A stretch of DNA of 28,610 nucleotides from Candidatus Zixiibacteriota bacterium (GCA_900498245.1 LS998015.1:2773504-2802113); one strand, 5' to 3'; positions 16,333-24,751 are shown, counted from the first letter of the stretch. Program-made: numbers and translations. Notes: generated by a model from the letters alone, not told the origin.

Positions 16333-17388
16333 ATGCCGATTGTAAAGGACGAGGTTCTCGCCGGCCTGATAGCGGTCGCCTTTAAAGCGTTACGGGTGAA
16401 GAAAATCATTATCGGTTCATTCTTCCTGATCCTGAGTTTCCTGATTTACATATTAATCCTCAATTCTGTGGCCCTGATAGATAGCGCTGATTGGGTTCCC
16501 AGCGCTTTACCGAGTTTTGCCGTGCCGCAAACGGTCGTTTCGAGCATTGTTTTCTATCTGGGGCTTGCGGTTTTAATATTGATCGTAATGGACGGGATGA
16601 CGGCCATCGCCAAATTTGATTATGAGGAAATAAGCGGCCATCGCTTTTATCCAATGCGGAGCGCCATGAGGTTCGGATTTTCCCGATTCAAGCAATTACT
16701 GATGTCGGAGGCGGCCATCATTCTGTTTTTATTATTTGTTATCCTGCTGGGGGCGGCTATAGGTCTTTTGACACGCCTTCCTGTCCTGGGGGATATATTG
16801 TTCAGCGTATTTTTTGTTTTTCCCAATTTCGTAGTGGCGATGCTGGCCGTGCTGGTGATATTTGCCCTGGCCGCATCGATAATGATAATGCCGGCCGCGG
16901 TTGCTGCGGACAAGAAGGGCGAGGCCTTTAATTCAATTCAGGAGACTTTTTCGACAATTATACGGCGGCCGATCCATTGGACGGTTCTGACGATTTATTC
17001 TCTGATCTGGGCCAAGATAGGTGGATTTGTATTCGCCTATTTTTCGTATCGGGCGGTGCAGTTTATAAAATTCAGCACGATGCTGGGGGGCGGTGAAAAG
17101 ACCGCCAATCTTATTGGAGGCGGCTTGAGCCATCTCCCGCTTCACAGTCCGCCGGCATATCATACATTCAGCCTTTTCCCGGGATCAAGGATCGGTATCC
17201 ATTTGGACTCCCTGCTTTCGGCCGGCGGAACCGGTTGGGCGGGGTATTTGATGGCCTTATCGCTCTTCCTGATATTTGTCCTAATCTGGGGCTATATTTT
17301 TTCTGTTATCGCCACGGGACAGGCTTATTTATTTGCTTATATTCGAAAAATCCGCGGTATAGAAAAAGCGAAGCGATATCAGAAATGA
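16333..17388 (+). CDS. Multi-pass membrane protein of unknown function
   Basis: A 351-residue integral membrane protein with about six hydrophobic segments (near residues 26-48, 68-93, 126-147, 155-190, 214-238 and 303-328). A hydrophilic Gly/His/Ser-rich stretch (about 250-295, LGGGEKTANL ... HSPPAYHTF) lies before the last helix. The ATG at 16333 is chosen over the in-frame GTG at 16309, because GGAG (16319-16322) is 10 bases before it. I do not recognise the family. The repeated pattern of a long helix followed by a conserved-looking DKKGEAFNSIQETFS segment recalls polytopic proteins of the YciC/DUF type, but this is weak. Confidence 0.75.
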   Translation: MPIVKDEVLAGLIAVAFKALRVKKIIIGSFFLILSFLIYILILNSVALIDSADWVPSALPSFAVPQTVVSSIVFYLGLAVLILIVMDGMTAIAKFDYEEISGHRFYPMRSAMRFGFSRFKQLLMSEAAIILFLLFVILLGAAIGLLTRLPVLGDILFSVFFVFPNFVVAMLAVLVIFALAASIMIMPAAVAADKKGEAFNSIQETFSTIIRRPIHWTVLTIYSLIWAKIGGFVFAYFSYRAVQFIKFSTMLGGGEKTANLIGGGLSHLPLHSPPAYHTFSLFPGSRIGIHLDSLLSAGGTGWAGYLMALSLFLIFVLIWGYIFSVIATGQAYLFAYIRKIRGIEKAKRYQK

Positions 17389-17407
17389 TACGGCTCAGGA
17401 TGATGTC

Positions 17408-18232
17408 TCAATCTTGTTTCTGACAGCGTCTTTGTTCGTTAAGACGCACCACCGCCCTGGCGACGAAGGTTCCGATAAGAGCTCCGGCGGTGACATCTGA
17501 AAAGAAGTGCATATCATAGTTCATCCGGGAACAGGCCACCATCGTTGCGGTACTGTAGGCCAGGATTTTCACCCAGGTTCGGGGATAATGCTCGGAAATT
17601 ACCGTGGCCAGCATGAAGGCCCGGGTGGTGTGTCCGGAGGGAAAGGAATCGTCGCCGCTGAACGGATGATAATGATAAAGACCGCGATTTTGCCAGGGGC
17701 GACTGCGCCCGAGAGTGATTTTCAGAGCCGGAGTAATGATTTCGGAGGCGATCAGACTGGCGGCGAACCCGTCAAGACCGGTCCGCTGAGCGTTCTTATT
17801 TTTGGCAATCAGCCCAATGACATAAAATGCCCCAGAGAGGCCGAAAGGATATTGGCGGCCAAACGGCTCATAGAATTTGCCGATGTCGTCGGTGGTATGG
17901 TTGCGATTGCGCCTCATAAAATCACGCACCGGGCGATCCAGTAGGAACATCGACCCGCTCACCGCGGCGAGGCCGGCGGAGAATTTTATCCAATCGGTTT
18001 TGCGCCAACGTAACGGAGACCGGAGTATATACTTGCCATCGTTCCATAATGTGCCGGCATAGGCACTCGAAAAGATGAACTCAGTGCGGCAAGAATCGGC
18101 ACTCACTGTCCCAGGGGCGTTTGACGAATCGATTTGAGGACTGATGGCGGCGAAGGAATTACCTCCGGCGCCGGCAAGAAGGAGCCAGAGGATTAACCCT
18201 ATCGAGATTTTAATAAAAGACAAAAGACGCAA
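17408..18232 (-). CDS. PAP2 (type 2 phosphatidic acid phosphatase) superfamily protein
   Basis: A 274-residue protein with an N-terminal hydrophobic signal (about 5-29) and all three PAP2 motifs: KITLGRSRP (171-179), FPSGHTT (197-203) and SRMNYDMHFFSD (235-246). His201 and His242 are the expected catalytic residues for hydrolysis of a lipid or isoprenoid phosphate (phosphatidic acid, undecaprenyl pyrophosphate and the like), acting on the periplasmic side. The substrate cannot be settled. The start is taken as TTG at 18232, only 3 bases after the upstream stop; the ribosome site is weak, so the exact start is uncertain. It is co-directional and likely co-transcribed with the upstream AbfD/HpaB-family gene. 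Confidence 0.9.
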   Translation of the reverse strand: MRLLSFIKISIGLILWLLLAGAGGNSFAAISPQIDSSNAPGTVSADSCRTEFIFSSAYAGTLWNDGKYILRSPLRWRKTDWIKFSAGLAAVSGSMFLLDRPVRDFMRRNRNHTTDDIGKFYEPFGRQYPFGLSGAFYVIGLIAKNKNAQRTGLDGFAASLIASEIITPALKITLGRSRPWQNRGLYHYHPFSGDDSFPSGHTTRAFMLATVISEHYPRTWVKILAYSTATMVACSRMNYDMHFFSDVTAGALIGTFVARAVVRLNEQRRCQKQD

Positions 18233-18235
18233 AAT

Positions 18236-19699
18236 CTACTTTTTTGGCTCCGGCTCGGGAATCTCCTCGGTTATACCGGCCAGCCGTCTGGCGAACTGGA
18301 CTTTTTCCTCGAGATTCTCCGACGCTCGAATCATCAGTTTGGCGCCATCGGGCGAACCGCCCCCATGCATGCAACCGGGAACGCCGGCACCAATAGTCGC
18401 CCATTCCACCAGCCGCGCCGCTCTCACCCGGGATTCAGCGCTATGTCTGGCTTTCAGATATTTCTTAAGCAAATGGCCATACTTGGGAGAGACGATATCT
18501 TTATAGGCCGGAATACAACCGGTTTCGGCGATGCCTCCGGCAATATCCTGCGCCAGAAGTGAGGTTTCGTAGGGAAGCGTCGCCACATGAATCTTATTTA
18601 CATTGGAGAGAAGCATGTCGCATACCCAGGCCCCGGAGGGGTGCCGTTTGCCGAGCGCCGCCGCGGCAATGCCGACACCGTAAGTGGTTTCATTATTGAT
18701 ATGCATTTTTACAAGTTTGTCATTGAAAACTTTGGACGAAAGACCATTGGCGCGGGCGGTAAGAACGGCGGCGCCGATTTTGACATCGCCCTGTCCGGCG
18801 ACACAGCCGCCGATGGCCGCCCGGTAAGCGCTGATAAAGTATTTTACGGCATTCAGGGCGAACTCATACTCGCCCGCCATAAAGACGCGCTCTTTGGGAA
18901 TGAAAACATTTTCGAAAAGGAGGTAGGCCTGCGTAATGCCGCCGTCTTTGACAGGAATATCAAAACCTTCCTCGGTTTCGCGAGTATCGCTGGGACGGCG
19001 GGTCTCCACGATCGTCAGGTTTTCAATGTCGCGCGGAATGACAAATGAAAGGGCATAATCTTTTTCGGCTTCCTTATAACCGGAACCGGGCAAAATAAAA
19101 ATTTCGTTGGAGGCCGCCACTCCGCAAATCATCACTTTGGCGCCGCGAACGACAATGCCATCGGGCCGTTTTTCGACGATATGAAGACACATATCGGGAT
19201 CATCCTGTGCCATCGGCGATTTGGTACGGTCACCCTTGGGGTCGGTGAGAGCGCCGGAGACCGTAATATCGCGCGACTGGGCATCGCGGAGCCAATTGAG
19301 GAGACGAACATGATAGTCCGTACCCAATTTTTGATCCATTTCATAGGTAGTAAGAAACATCGAATTCAGCGCCGTCCAGCCGACACACCGGCCGCCGGTG
19401 CAAGTCCCGGTTTTCTGAAACATATGGCGTTTCAACCGGGAATTAGCATACATATCTTCAGGGGCCCTGATTATTGAGAGATAGCGACTGATTGGCTCCC
19501 CGGTCAGCGAAGAGGTTGTGGTCAGGATCTCCCGTTCCGCCGGGTCATCGAGCAATTTGTAGGATTGACCGTGTCCCTCAATGGTATTGCGAGTCGCCGG
19601 GTGCGTGGTGACATCGTTTATCAATTCATCGAATTTATGAATATTGGGCCGCATCCTTCGCAGCGAGTCGAGGTACTCGGAATATGTTCTAAGGGCCAT
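18236..19699 (-). CDS. 4-hydroxybutyryl-CoA dehydratase (AbfD)/HpaB-family flavoprotein
   Basis: A 487-residue protein, collinear with AbfD of Clostridium aminobutyricum (comparison from memory). The N-terminal helical domain (MALRTYSEYLDSLR) leads to a flavin-binding middle domain with LTDPKGDR (151-158) and EKRPDGIVVRGAK. Of the dehydratase [4Fe-4S] ligands (Cys99, Cys103, His292, Cys299) it has C100 and C105 (one extra residue between) and C299 (IGGCVAGQGD). His292 is Y292. Active-site Tyr296 is I296 and Glu455 is replaced by G442 in GCMHGGGSP. It is therefore a family member of uncertain reaction: a dehydratase, isomerase or flavin monooxygenase-like enzyme. AGGAG lies 7 bases before the ATG. 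No CoA-transferase or other 4-hydroxybutyrate gene is adjacent. Confidence 0.88.
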   Translation of the reverse strand: MALRTYSEYLDSLRRMRPNIHKFDELINDVTTHPATRNTIEGHGQSYKLLDDPAEREILTTTSSLTGEPISRYLSIIRAPEDMYANSRLKRHMFQKTGTCTGGRCVGWTALNSMFLTTYEMDQKLGTDYHVRLLNWLRDAQSRDITVSGALTDPKGDRTKSPMAQDDPDMCLHIVEKRPDGIVVRGAKVMICGVAASNEIFILPGSGYKEAEKDYALSFVIPRDIENLTIVETRRPSDTRETEEGFDIPVKDGGITQAYLLFENVFIPKERVFMAGEYEFALNAVKYFISAYRAAIGGCVAGQGDVKIGAAVLTARANGLSSKVFNDKLVKMHINNETTYGVGIAAAALGKRHPSGAWVCDMLLSNVNKIHVATLPYETSLLAQDIAGGIAETGCIPAYKDIVSPKYGHLLKKYLKARHSAESRVRAARLVEWATIGAGVPGCMHGGGSPDGAKLMIRASENLEEKVQFARRLAGITEEIPEPEPKK

Positions 19700-19744
19700 T
19701 TGATACTCCTATCGAATTTATTTGGGCCGTTTTATATATATTTA

Positions 19745-19773
19745 AATATAATCTCTCGACCCGATATCCGCAA
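19745..19773 (-). promoter_or_regulatory. Candidate promoter of the AbfD-like/PAP2 operon
   Basis: On the minus strand TTGCGG (19773-19768), 17 bases, TATATT (19750-19745). The -10 box lies in a perfect 14-base AT palindrome (19737-19750). The -35 box is poor. The remaining gap down to 19940 shows nothing else clear. Confidence 0.35.
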
Positions 19774-19910
19774 GAAGAGGGTTTGTGATACTATTCAAAT
19801 CGTCTTTCAGGAGCAATGATTATTGGCATCTATTGAATTATTATCGGAATTCCGGGAATAGACCACAGAAATCAATATTAGTAAGTACGTATTTGCCCTG
19901 CCATTGGATA

Positions 19911-19939
19911 AAAAAAGGGCCGGCCCAATGAGGCCGGCC
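19911..19939 (-). terminator. Rho-independent terminator after the haem-binding lipoprotein gene
   Basis: Read on the minus strand, GGCCGGCC (19939-19932), a short loop, GGCCGGCC (19925-19918), then CTTTTTT. It starts 21 bases after the stop of the gene ending at 19961. The arms are strong, since each is itself self-complementary. Confidence 0.9.
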
Positions 19940-19960
19940 AGAATATTCCCAATTTGTCGT

Positions 19961-20998
19961 TTAGCGCTTTAAGATCAGGTAAAACGGCTTCGAACCGGAG
20001 TGCTGCCAGGATGCGTTGACAGGATCGGAGGAGTGGGCATTGGCGGCGGCGATGGTCACCTGCACGGAATCGAATCCGGCCAGGGCCAGGTTGACATCAT
20101 CGATATGACCGGTGTTCAGAGCCCGGGACATCACGATAGTCCAGGTATGCGGAGAGGAAGTGGAATCATACTGGGAAATGGCTCGAACATCCCAGCGGCT
20201 GTAGCTGGAGCGACTGGGGGAATTGTAAATAGTGGAATCTATTCGGTACCCGGGCATTCTATAATTTGAGGGCCACTGGATAGTCGCATAATTCATAGCG
20301 ACCGTATCAGTAAGATATAAATAGGGCCCCAGAAAAGCGATCGTATCCTTGTGCATATAATACGGAACATTGCTGAATGAATTCCAATTGTCCCGATAAA
20401 CGTAGGCATTTACGGTGTTGTCGAAGAGTCTGCCGGTGACATTATTCCACCATTCATCATCGGCCATAAATCCCGGGGCGGTCGAGGTGGCGCTCCAGTT
20501 GATAACGTCGGCGTGCCCATTGGTAGGTTTCATAGAGGTGGCATGACACATCTTGGAGCAGTCGGCCTTTTCCGTGCCGTTGTCGCCAGCGTCAAACATG
20601 ACAAAAAAGCGGTCATCGCCGGCGGATGTTACCTGTTCCCAATCAATAACCTGAGGTAAGGGCCGCATATAATTTCCCCAGATATTGGCAGTGGCATCCT
20701 GCCATTTGGCGCGAAGGTACAGGGTGTCATTCTTTTTTATGGCCTTGAGATTGACATTGATATGTCCCAGATCGGCGTCGAGACCATAATCACTGCCGCT
20801 GCCGATTTCTACCATGACGGATTCAACGGAATTCCAGGCGCCGGCATTGACATTTGTCATTCCAGGAGCGGCAGTCGTATCGACCACCAGTCTGACAGTC
20901 GGGACAGGTGGGGGCGGCGGATTGGAGCCTTTGTCACCGCCGCAGCCGGCGATATACAGGGCAAGAATTGAAATTATAAGGATAAATAGTTTTCTCAT
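19961..20998 (-). CDS. Ethylbenzene-dehydrogenase-related haem-binding lipoprotein
   Basis: A 345-residue lipoprotein. The signal peptide ends in the lipobox IAGC (C19) and is followed by a GDKGSNPPPPPVP linker. The rest resembles the EB_dh domain, the haem-binding domain of the gamma subunit of ethylbenzene/DMSO-reductase-family enzymes. Shared traits are LYLRAKWQD (93-101), DDRFFVMFDAGDNG (128-141) and a cysteine motif CSKMCH (147-152). That motif is CX3CH rather than CX2CH, so covalent haem is possible but not assured. Stand-alone EB_dh lipoproteins may be electron carriers or haem sensors; no molybdenum enzyme subunits are nearby. GGAGG lies 4 bases from the ATG, and a terminator follows. 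Family call is from recall of the pattern. Confidence 0.78.
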   Translation of the reverse strand: MRKLFILIISILALYIAGCGGDKGSNPPPPPVPTVRLVVDTTAAPGMTNVNAGAWNSVESVMVEIGSGSDYGLDADLGHINVNLKAIKKNDTLYLRAKWQDATANIWGNYMRPLPQVIDWEQVTSAGDDRFFVMFDAGDNGTEKADCSKMCHATSMKPTNGHADVINWSATSTAPGFMADDEWWNNVTGRLFDNTVNAYVYRDNWNSFSNVPYYMHKDTIAFLGPYLYLTDTVAMNYATIQWPSNYRMPGYRIDSTIYNSPSRSSYSRWDVRAISQYDSTSSPHTWTIVMSRALNTGHIDDVNLALAGFDSVQVTIAAANAHSSDPVNASWQHSGSKPFYLILKR

Positions 20999-21030
20999 TT
21001 TACCTCCGAATTCCGATAGATCTTCATCTT

Positions 21031-21059
21031 AACTTAACGTATATTGCGGACTCTGTCAA
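21031..21059 (-). promoter_or_regulatory. Candidate promoter of the haem-binding lipoprotein gene
   Basis: On the minus strand a perfect TTGACA (21059-21054), 17 bases, then TAAGTT (21036-21031), a weak -10. The leader to the ATG at 20998 would be about 25 bases and contains GGAGGT. Confidence 0.45.
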
Positions 21060-21087
21060 TGTATTATTTGGTAATGAGATTCAGCGA

Positions 21088-22827
21088 TTAAATCTTCTTG
21101 ATAATGAGCATGGTCAGATCGTCGAAAACGTGCGTTTCTGACGCATATTCCTTTACGGCTTCATAGATTTTTTTCAGTAAATCCGAAGCTTTCAGATCTT
21201 TGTGGCGCTTGAGGACGGCGACCAGTCGTTCCACCCCGAAATCCTCTCCCCGGCCATTTTTTGCTTCCGAGACCCCGTCAGTATAAAACATAATTGTATC
21301 ACCCGACTGGATAAAGATGGGCCGCTCCTCGTAATCGGTATCAGGAATCACTCCGAGGGCCAGACCTCCTTCCTTGAGATATTCGACCCGCCCCCCGCGG
21401 CGAAGCAGGATGGGATGATTATGCCCGCAGTTGGAAAAGGTGAAAATATCGTTCTTGGAATCGAGAACCCCATAGACCGCGGTGACATAATTCTCCCGCT
21501 CCACCGATTCATAAATGAGCGAATTAACCTTACGGCAAATCATGCGGATAGCATAGTTGTTGCGGATCTCGGCTATCAGGGAGGCCCTGAAGGCGGCCAT
21601 GATGAGAGACGCCGGGATCCCTTTTCCGGCCACATCGGCGATGGCGATGCCGGTCTGATGTTCGATAATCTTGATGAAATCGAAATAATCACCGCCGACT
21701 TCGCCGGACGGGATATTTACGCCGGAGATATCATAGCCGGAGATCTGAGGATCATGCTTGGGCAAGAAAGTGAGCTGAATTTCCCGAGCAATGGAAAGTT
21801 GTTCTTCCAGACGCCTGTTTTCAAGCATTTTTTTGTGGAGCATAGCCCTTTCGATGGATATGGCGGCATGACTGGCGAACGCCGTAATCAATTCCAAACT
21901 CTTACGATTGTAAAAAGAGGCATGATCCGATTCCAGGTTCAGGACCCCGATGATGCGCCCATCGATTCGTATCGGGGTCACGATTTCCGATTTGGTCTGC
22001 TGACGGGCGCTGATGTAGCGGGTATCTTTGGTTACATCGGGAACAATGACCGCTTCGCCGTTCTTAGCCACCCACCCGACCAGTCCCTGGCCAATTTTCA
22101 ATTGAATATATTCCTGCCTTAAAGGATCATAGCCGACTGCAAAAACCGTGGCCACCTCTCCCTTTTCGTCGTTAATTAAAAAGACTCCGCCGGCGTCAAA
22201 CCCGACCACTTTCTGCAGAGAGTCCAATATTAATTGCAGGACCTCATCGATATTCAGGGTGCTGCTCAATTTCTTGCCGACATCATAGAGCAACTGACGC
22301 TCCATCGCCTCCTGTTTGGCCTCGCGATAAAGCCGGGCGTTATCAATAGCGACCGCCATCTGATTGGCCAGACCGACCAAGATGTCCAAGTCCTCATCGG
22401 TATAGACACCGTCGATTTTGTTGATGGCTTCAATGACGCCGATCATTTGACCCCGCCCGATGAGCGGTATGGCCAGAACCGATCGGAGCGACAGATCTCC
22501 GAAAATTTCAGCCTGCTGATGATATCGGGGATCAGAAGTGACATCGTTGGCGATAATCGGTTCCTGATGTTCGGCCACCCAGCCGATTATTCCCTGCCCG
22601 CGCGGCAGGGAAAGGGTTTTGACCGAATAATCGCGCCCGTCGAAAAAACGGACTTTCATTATATCCAGATTTTTGTCCAGGCGATAGGCAAGAGCGGCCT
22701 CGGATCCGGTGGCTTCGACGGTGAGTTCCAGCACCTGACGCATTAATTCCTCGTATTCCAGGGTGGAATTTAGCATGCGGGCGGCGTGCAGAAACAGTTT
22801 CTCTAATTTTGACTGATGGGTTGTCAT
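21088..22827 (-). CDS. GAF-GAF-PP2C (RsbU/SpoIIE-type) serine phosphatase
   Basis: A 579-residue soluble protein. GAF1 is at about 27-164 (GIIGWVAEHQEPIIANDV), GAF2 at about 193-326 (GLVGWVAKNGEAVIVPDV), a short coiled linker (330-355) and a SpoIIE/PP2C phosphatase at about 366-577. Metal-binding aspartates are visible in GEVGGDYFDF (D380) and IADVAGKGIP (D398), and FYTDGVSEAKN is the later motif. Such proteins dephosphorylate anti-anti-sigma factors in partner-switching stress pathways after sensing a small ligand or redox state. No anti-sigma, antagonist or sigma gene is in the window. The ligand of the GAF domains is unknown. The Shine-Dalgarno site is weak. Confidence 0.93.
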   Translation of the reverse strand: MTTHQSKLEKLFLHAARMLNSTLEYEELMRQVLELTVEATGSEAALAYRLDKNLDIMKVRFFDGRDYSVKTLSLPRGQGIIGWVAEHQEPIIANDVTSDPRYHQQAEIFGDLSLRSVLAIPLIGRGQMIGVIEAINKIDGVYTDEDLDILVGLANQMAVAIDNARLYREAKQEAMERQLLYDVGKKLSSTLNIDEVLQLILDSLQKVVGFDAGGVFLINDEKGEVATVFAVGYDPLRQEYIQLKIGQGLVGWVAKNGEAVIVPDVTKDTRYISARQQTKSEIVTPIRIDGRIIGVLNLESDHASFYNRKSLELITAFASHAAISIERAMLHKKMLENRRLEEQLSIAREIQLTFLPKHDPQISGYDISGVNIPSGEVGGDYFDFIKIIEHQTGIAIADVAGKGIPASLIMAAFRASLIAEIRNNYAIRMICRKVNSLIYESVERENYVTAVYGVLDSKNDIFTFSNCGHNHPILLRRGGRVEYLKEGGLALGVIPDTDYEERPIFIQSGDTIMFYTDGVSEAKNGRGEDFGVERLVAVLKRHKDLKASDLLKKIYEAVKEYASETHVFDDLTMLIIKKI

Positions 22828-22844
22828 AAATTAATATAAGGCAA

Positions 22845-22873
22845 AGATTACACCGGTTCGACAAAAAAGTCAA
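22845..22873 (-). promoter_or_regulatory. Candidate promoter of the GAF-PP2C gene
   Basis: On the minus strand TTGACT (22873-22868), 17 bases, TAATCT (22850-22845), giving a short leader of about 10 bases. The rest of the gap up to 23073 is AT-rich, with no convincing gene or hairpin. Confidence 0.35.
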
Positions 22874-23073
22874 TCACACATGGTTTCGGCCGGCATGATG
22901 GCAATAATTAATAGATTTTGCAAGGGCATATTTATTATGATTATACGAGTTACTGAGGCATATGATATATCTTTTTCGAAACAGACACACTATAATAATA
23001 TTCAATGACTTACGGGCTGTCCAAGCCGGCAATCGAAGCCATAGCAATAAAATTCCGGGGCGGTGAAAAATTC

Positions 23074-24615
23074 TTATATTAACCAAAGATTCCTGTCCAG
23101 AGAGCGATAATGAATCGCCTCGGCGATATGGACAGCATCGATATTTTCGATATTTTCCAGATCGGCAATGGTTCGGGCGACTTTGAGGATACGGTCATAG
23201 GCGCGGGCGGAAAGACCCTGACGGCTGATGGCCAGGTTCAAAAGAGATTTCGATTTTTCATCGATCGGGCAGTATTTCCGAATATCTTTTGACTGCATAT
23301 GGGCATTGCAGAAAATTTTCTTTTCATTATTGAACCGCGCCAGTTGGCGCTTACGGGCCATATTAACCCGGGCCCGGATAATTTCGGATTTCTCGCCGGC
23401 CGATTCGGAGGAGAGTTCTTTAAATTTGACCGACGGTACGGTGATATGAATATCGATTCGGTCCAGAAGGGGCCCCGAAATACGAGACATATAGCGCTGA
23501 ATAGCCCCGGTGGTGCAATTGCATTCGTGACTGGTATCGCCAAAATAGCCGCAGGGACAGGGATTCATAGCCGCGGCCAGCATGAAGGCGGCGGGATAGG
23601 TCAGTGATGTCGTGGCGCGAGAGAGTGTAACCTGGCCGTCTTCCATCGGCTGGCGCAGAACTTCAAGGACATCTTTGTGAAATTCGGCGATTTCGTCAAG
23701 AAACAGAACCCCATGATGCGCCAGGGAGACCTCCCCCGGCTTCGGAATCCGTCCCCCGCCGATGAGGCCGGCGTCGGAGACAGTATGGTGCGGCGCCCGG
23801 AAAGGGCGGGTGGCAATAAGAGCGGTGTTGCCGGGCATGAGACCGGCCACCGAATGGATTTTGGTGGTTTCGAGAGCTTCGGCGACGGTCATGTCGGGAA
23901 GAATGGTGGGGAGACGCCGGGCCAGCATTGTTTTTCCCGAGCCGGGGGGCCCAATCATAATGATATTATGCCCCCCGGCCGCCGCCACTTCCAGAGCCCG
24001 TTTGGCCGATTCCTGACCTTTGACATCGCAGAAATCGACATCATACTTACGTGACAGGGAAAAGACCGAATTTATATCGAGTTCAAAGCGGTTAATGGTA
24101 TTGGTATCCTCCAAAAAGGCGACCGCCTCCTTCAGTGATGTTACGGGATAGACCGGGAGATCCTGGGCCATAGCCGCCTCGGAAGCATTATCTTTCGGGA
24201 CCAGAATTCCCTTTATCCCTTTGCTGTCCTGAACATGCATCGCCATAGGAAGGACCCCGGGCACCGGACGAATGGCGCCATCGAGCGACAGTTCCCCCAG
24301 GATAACATAATCATCGAAAGAATCGCGAAGTATTTGCCCGGTAGCGGCGAGAATGCCGACCGCCATCGGCAAGTCGAAGGCCGAGCCTTCCTTGCGAATA
24401 TCGGCGGGGGCGAGATTGATGGTTACTTTCTTATTGGGGAAGATATAGTCGGAATTTTTGATGGCGGCGGTCACCCGTTCCTTGGACTCCCGAACCGCCC
24501 CGTCGGGCAACCCGACTGTAATAAAAAGGGGGAGTTGTTGCTGCAGGTCGGCTTCAACTTCGACCAGATAGGCATTGACTCCCAGTGTTGCCGAGGAATA
24601 GACTTTGGACAGCAT
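23074..24615 (-). CDS. comM: ComM/YifB family Mg-chelatase-like AAA+ ATPase
   Basis: A 513-residue protein. It has the N-terminal ChlI-like Lon-type fold (residues 1-170, with LPLFITVGLPDGAVRESKERV), then an AAA+ domain with Walker A GPPGSGKT (222-229) and Walker B GVLFLDE (302-308). A cysteine cluster (NPCPCGYFGD, then HECNC; C353, C355, C365, C367) may bind zinc. The C-terminal Mg_chelatase_C helix bundle ends RSLDRNLWLI. ComM is a branch-migrating helicase that extends heteroduplex during natural transformation, and orthologues are also common in non-competent bacteria. ATG at 24615 is preferred to GTG at 24621, because AGAGG is 5-6 bases before the ATG and would be overlapped by the GTG start. 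Confidence 0.95.
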   Translation of the reverse strand: MLSKVYSSATLGVNAYLVEVEADLQQQLPLFITVGLPDGAVRESKERVTAAIKNSDYIFPNKKVTINLAPADIRKEGSAFDLPMAVGILAATGQILRDSFDDYVILGELSLDGAIRPVPGVLPMAMHVQDSKGIKGILVPKDNASEAAMAQDLPVYPVTSLKEAVAFLEDTNTINRFELDINSVFSLSRKYDVDFCDVKGQESAKRALEVAAAGGHNIIMIGPPGSGKTMLARRLPTILPDMTVAEALETTKIHSVAGLMPGNTALIATRPFRAPHHTVSDAGLIGGGRIPKPGEVSLAHHGVLFLDEIAEFHKDVLEVLRQPMEDGQVTLSRATTSLTYPAAFMLAAAMNPCPCGYFGDTSHECNCTTGAIQRYMSRISGPLLDRIDIHITVPSVKFKELSSESAGEKSEIIRARVNMARKRQLARFNNEKKIFCNAHMQSKDIRKYCPIDEKSKSLLNLAISRQGLSARAYDRILKVARTIADLENIENIDAVHIAEAIHYRSLDRNLWLI

Positions 24616-24683
24616 AAGCACCTCTCTACAAGCGGCCGGTCAGGCCGGTTACCAGATAGCCGACATTTTTTTGATCCGCTTAT

Positions 24684-24716
24684 ATTATAGGAATTGGCGC
24701 TGACAAATGCTGTCAG
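24684..24716 (-). promoter_or_regulatory. comM promoter -10 box with overlapping inverted repeat
   Basis: On the minus strand a perfect TATAAT (24689-24684) lies about 62 bases before the comM ATG once the start site is allowed for. No good -35 is spaced correctly. Instead an inverted repeat CTGACA-AATGC-TGTCAG (24700-24716 on the plus strand) covers the -35 region. It may be an operator or activator site; alternatively it is a weak hairpin downstream of nothing on the plus strand. Confidence 0.4.
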
Positions 24717-24751
24717 TGAAAATCGGATATTATTGTGGAAAAATAAAGGGT

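Noticed and set aside
19700-19960. Possible small gene in the gap after the AbfD-like gene
   Set aside because: Open frames here only extend antisense frames of the neighbour; apart from a promoter, an AT palindrome and a terminator I see nothing.
22874-23086. Small 70-codon frame on the minus strand in the comM/phosphatase gap
   Set aside because: It has no ribosome site and its composition follows AT-rich intergenic DNA; it also overlaps the end of comM.
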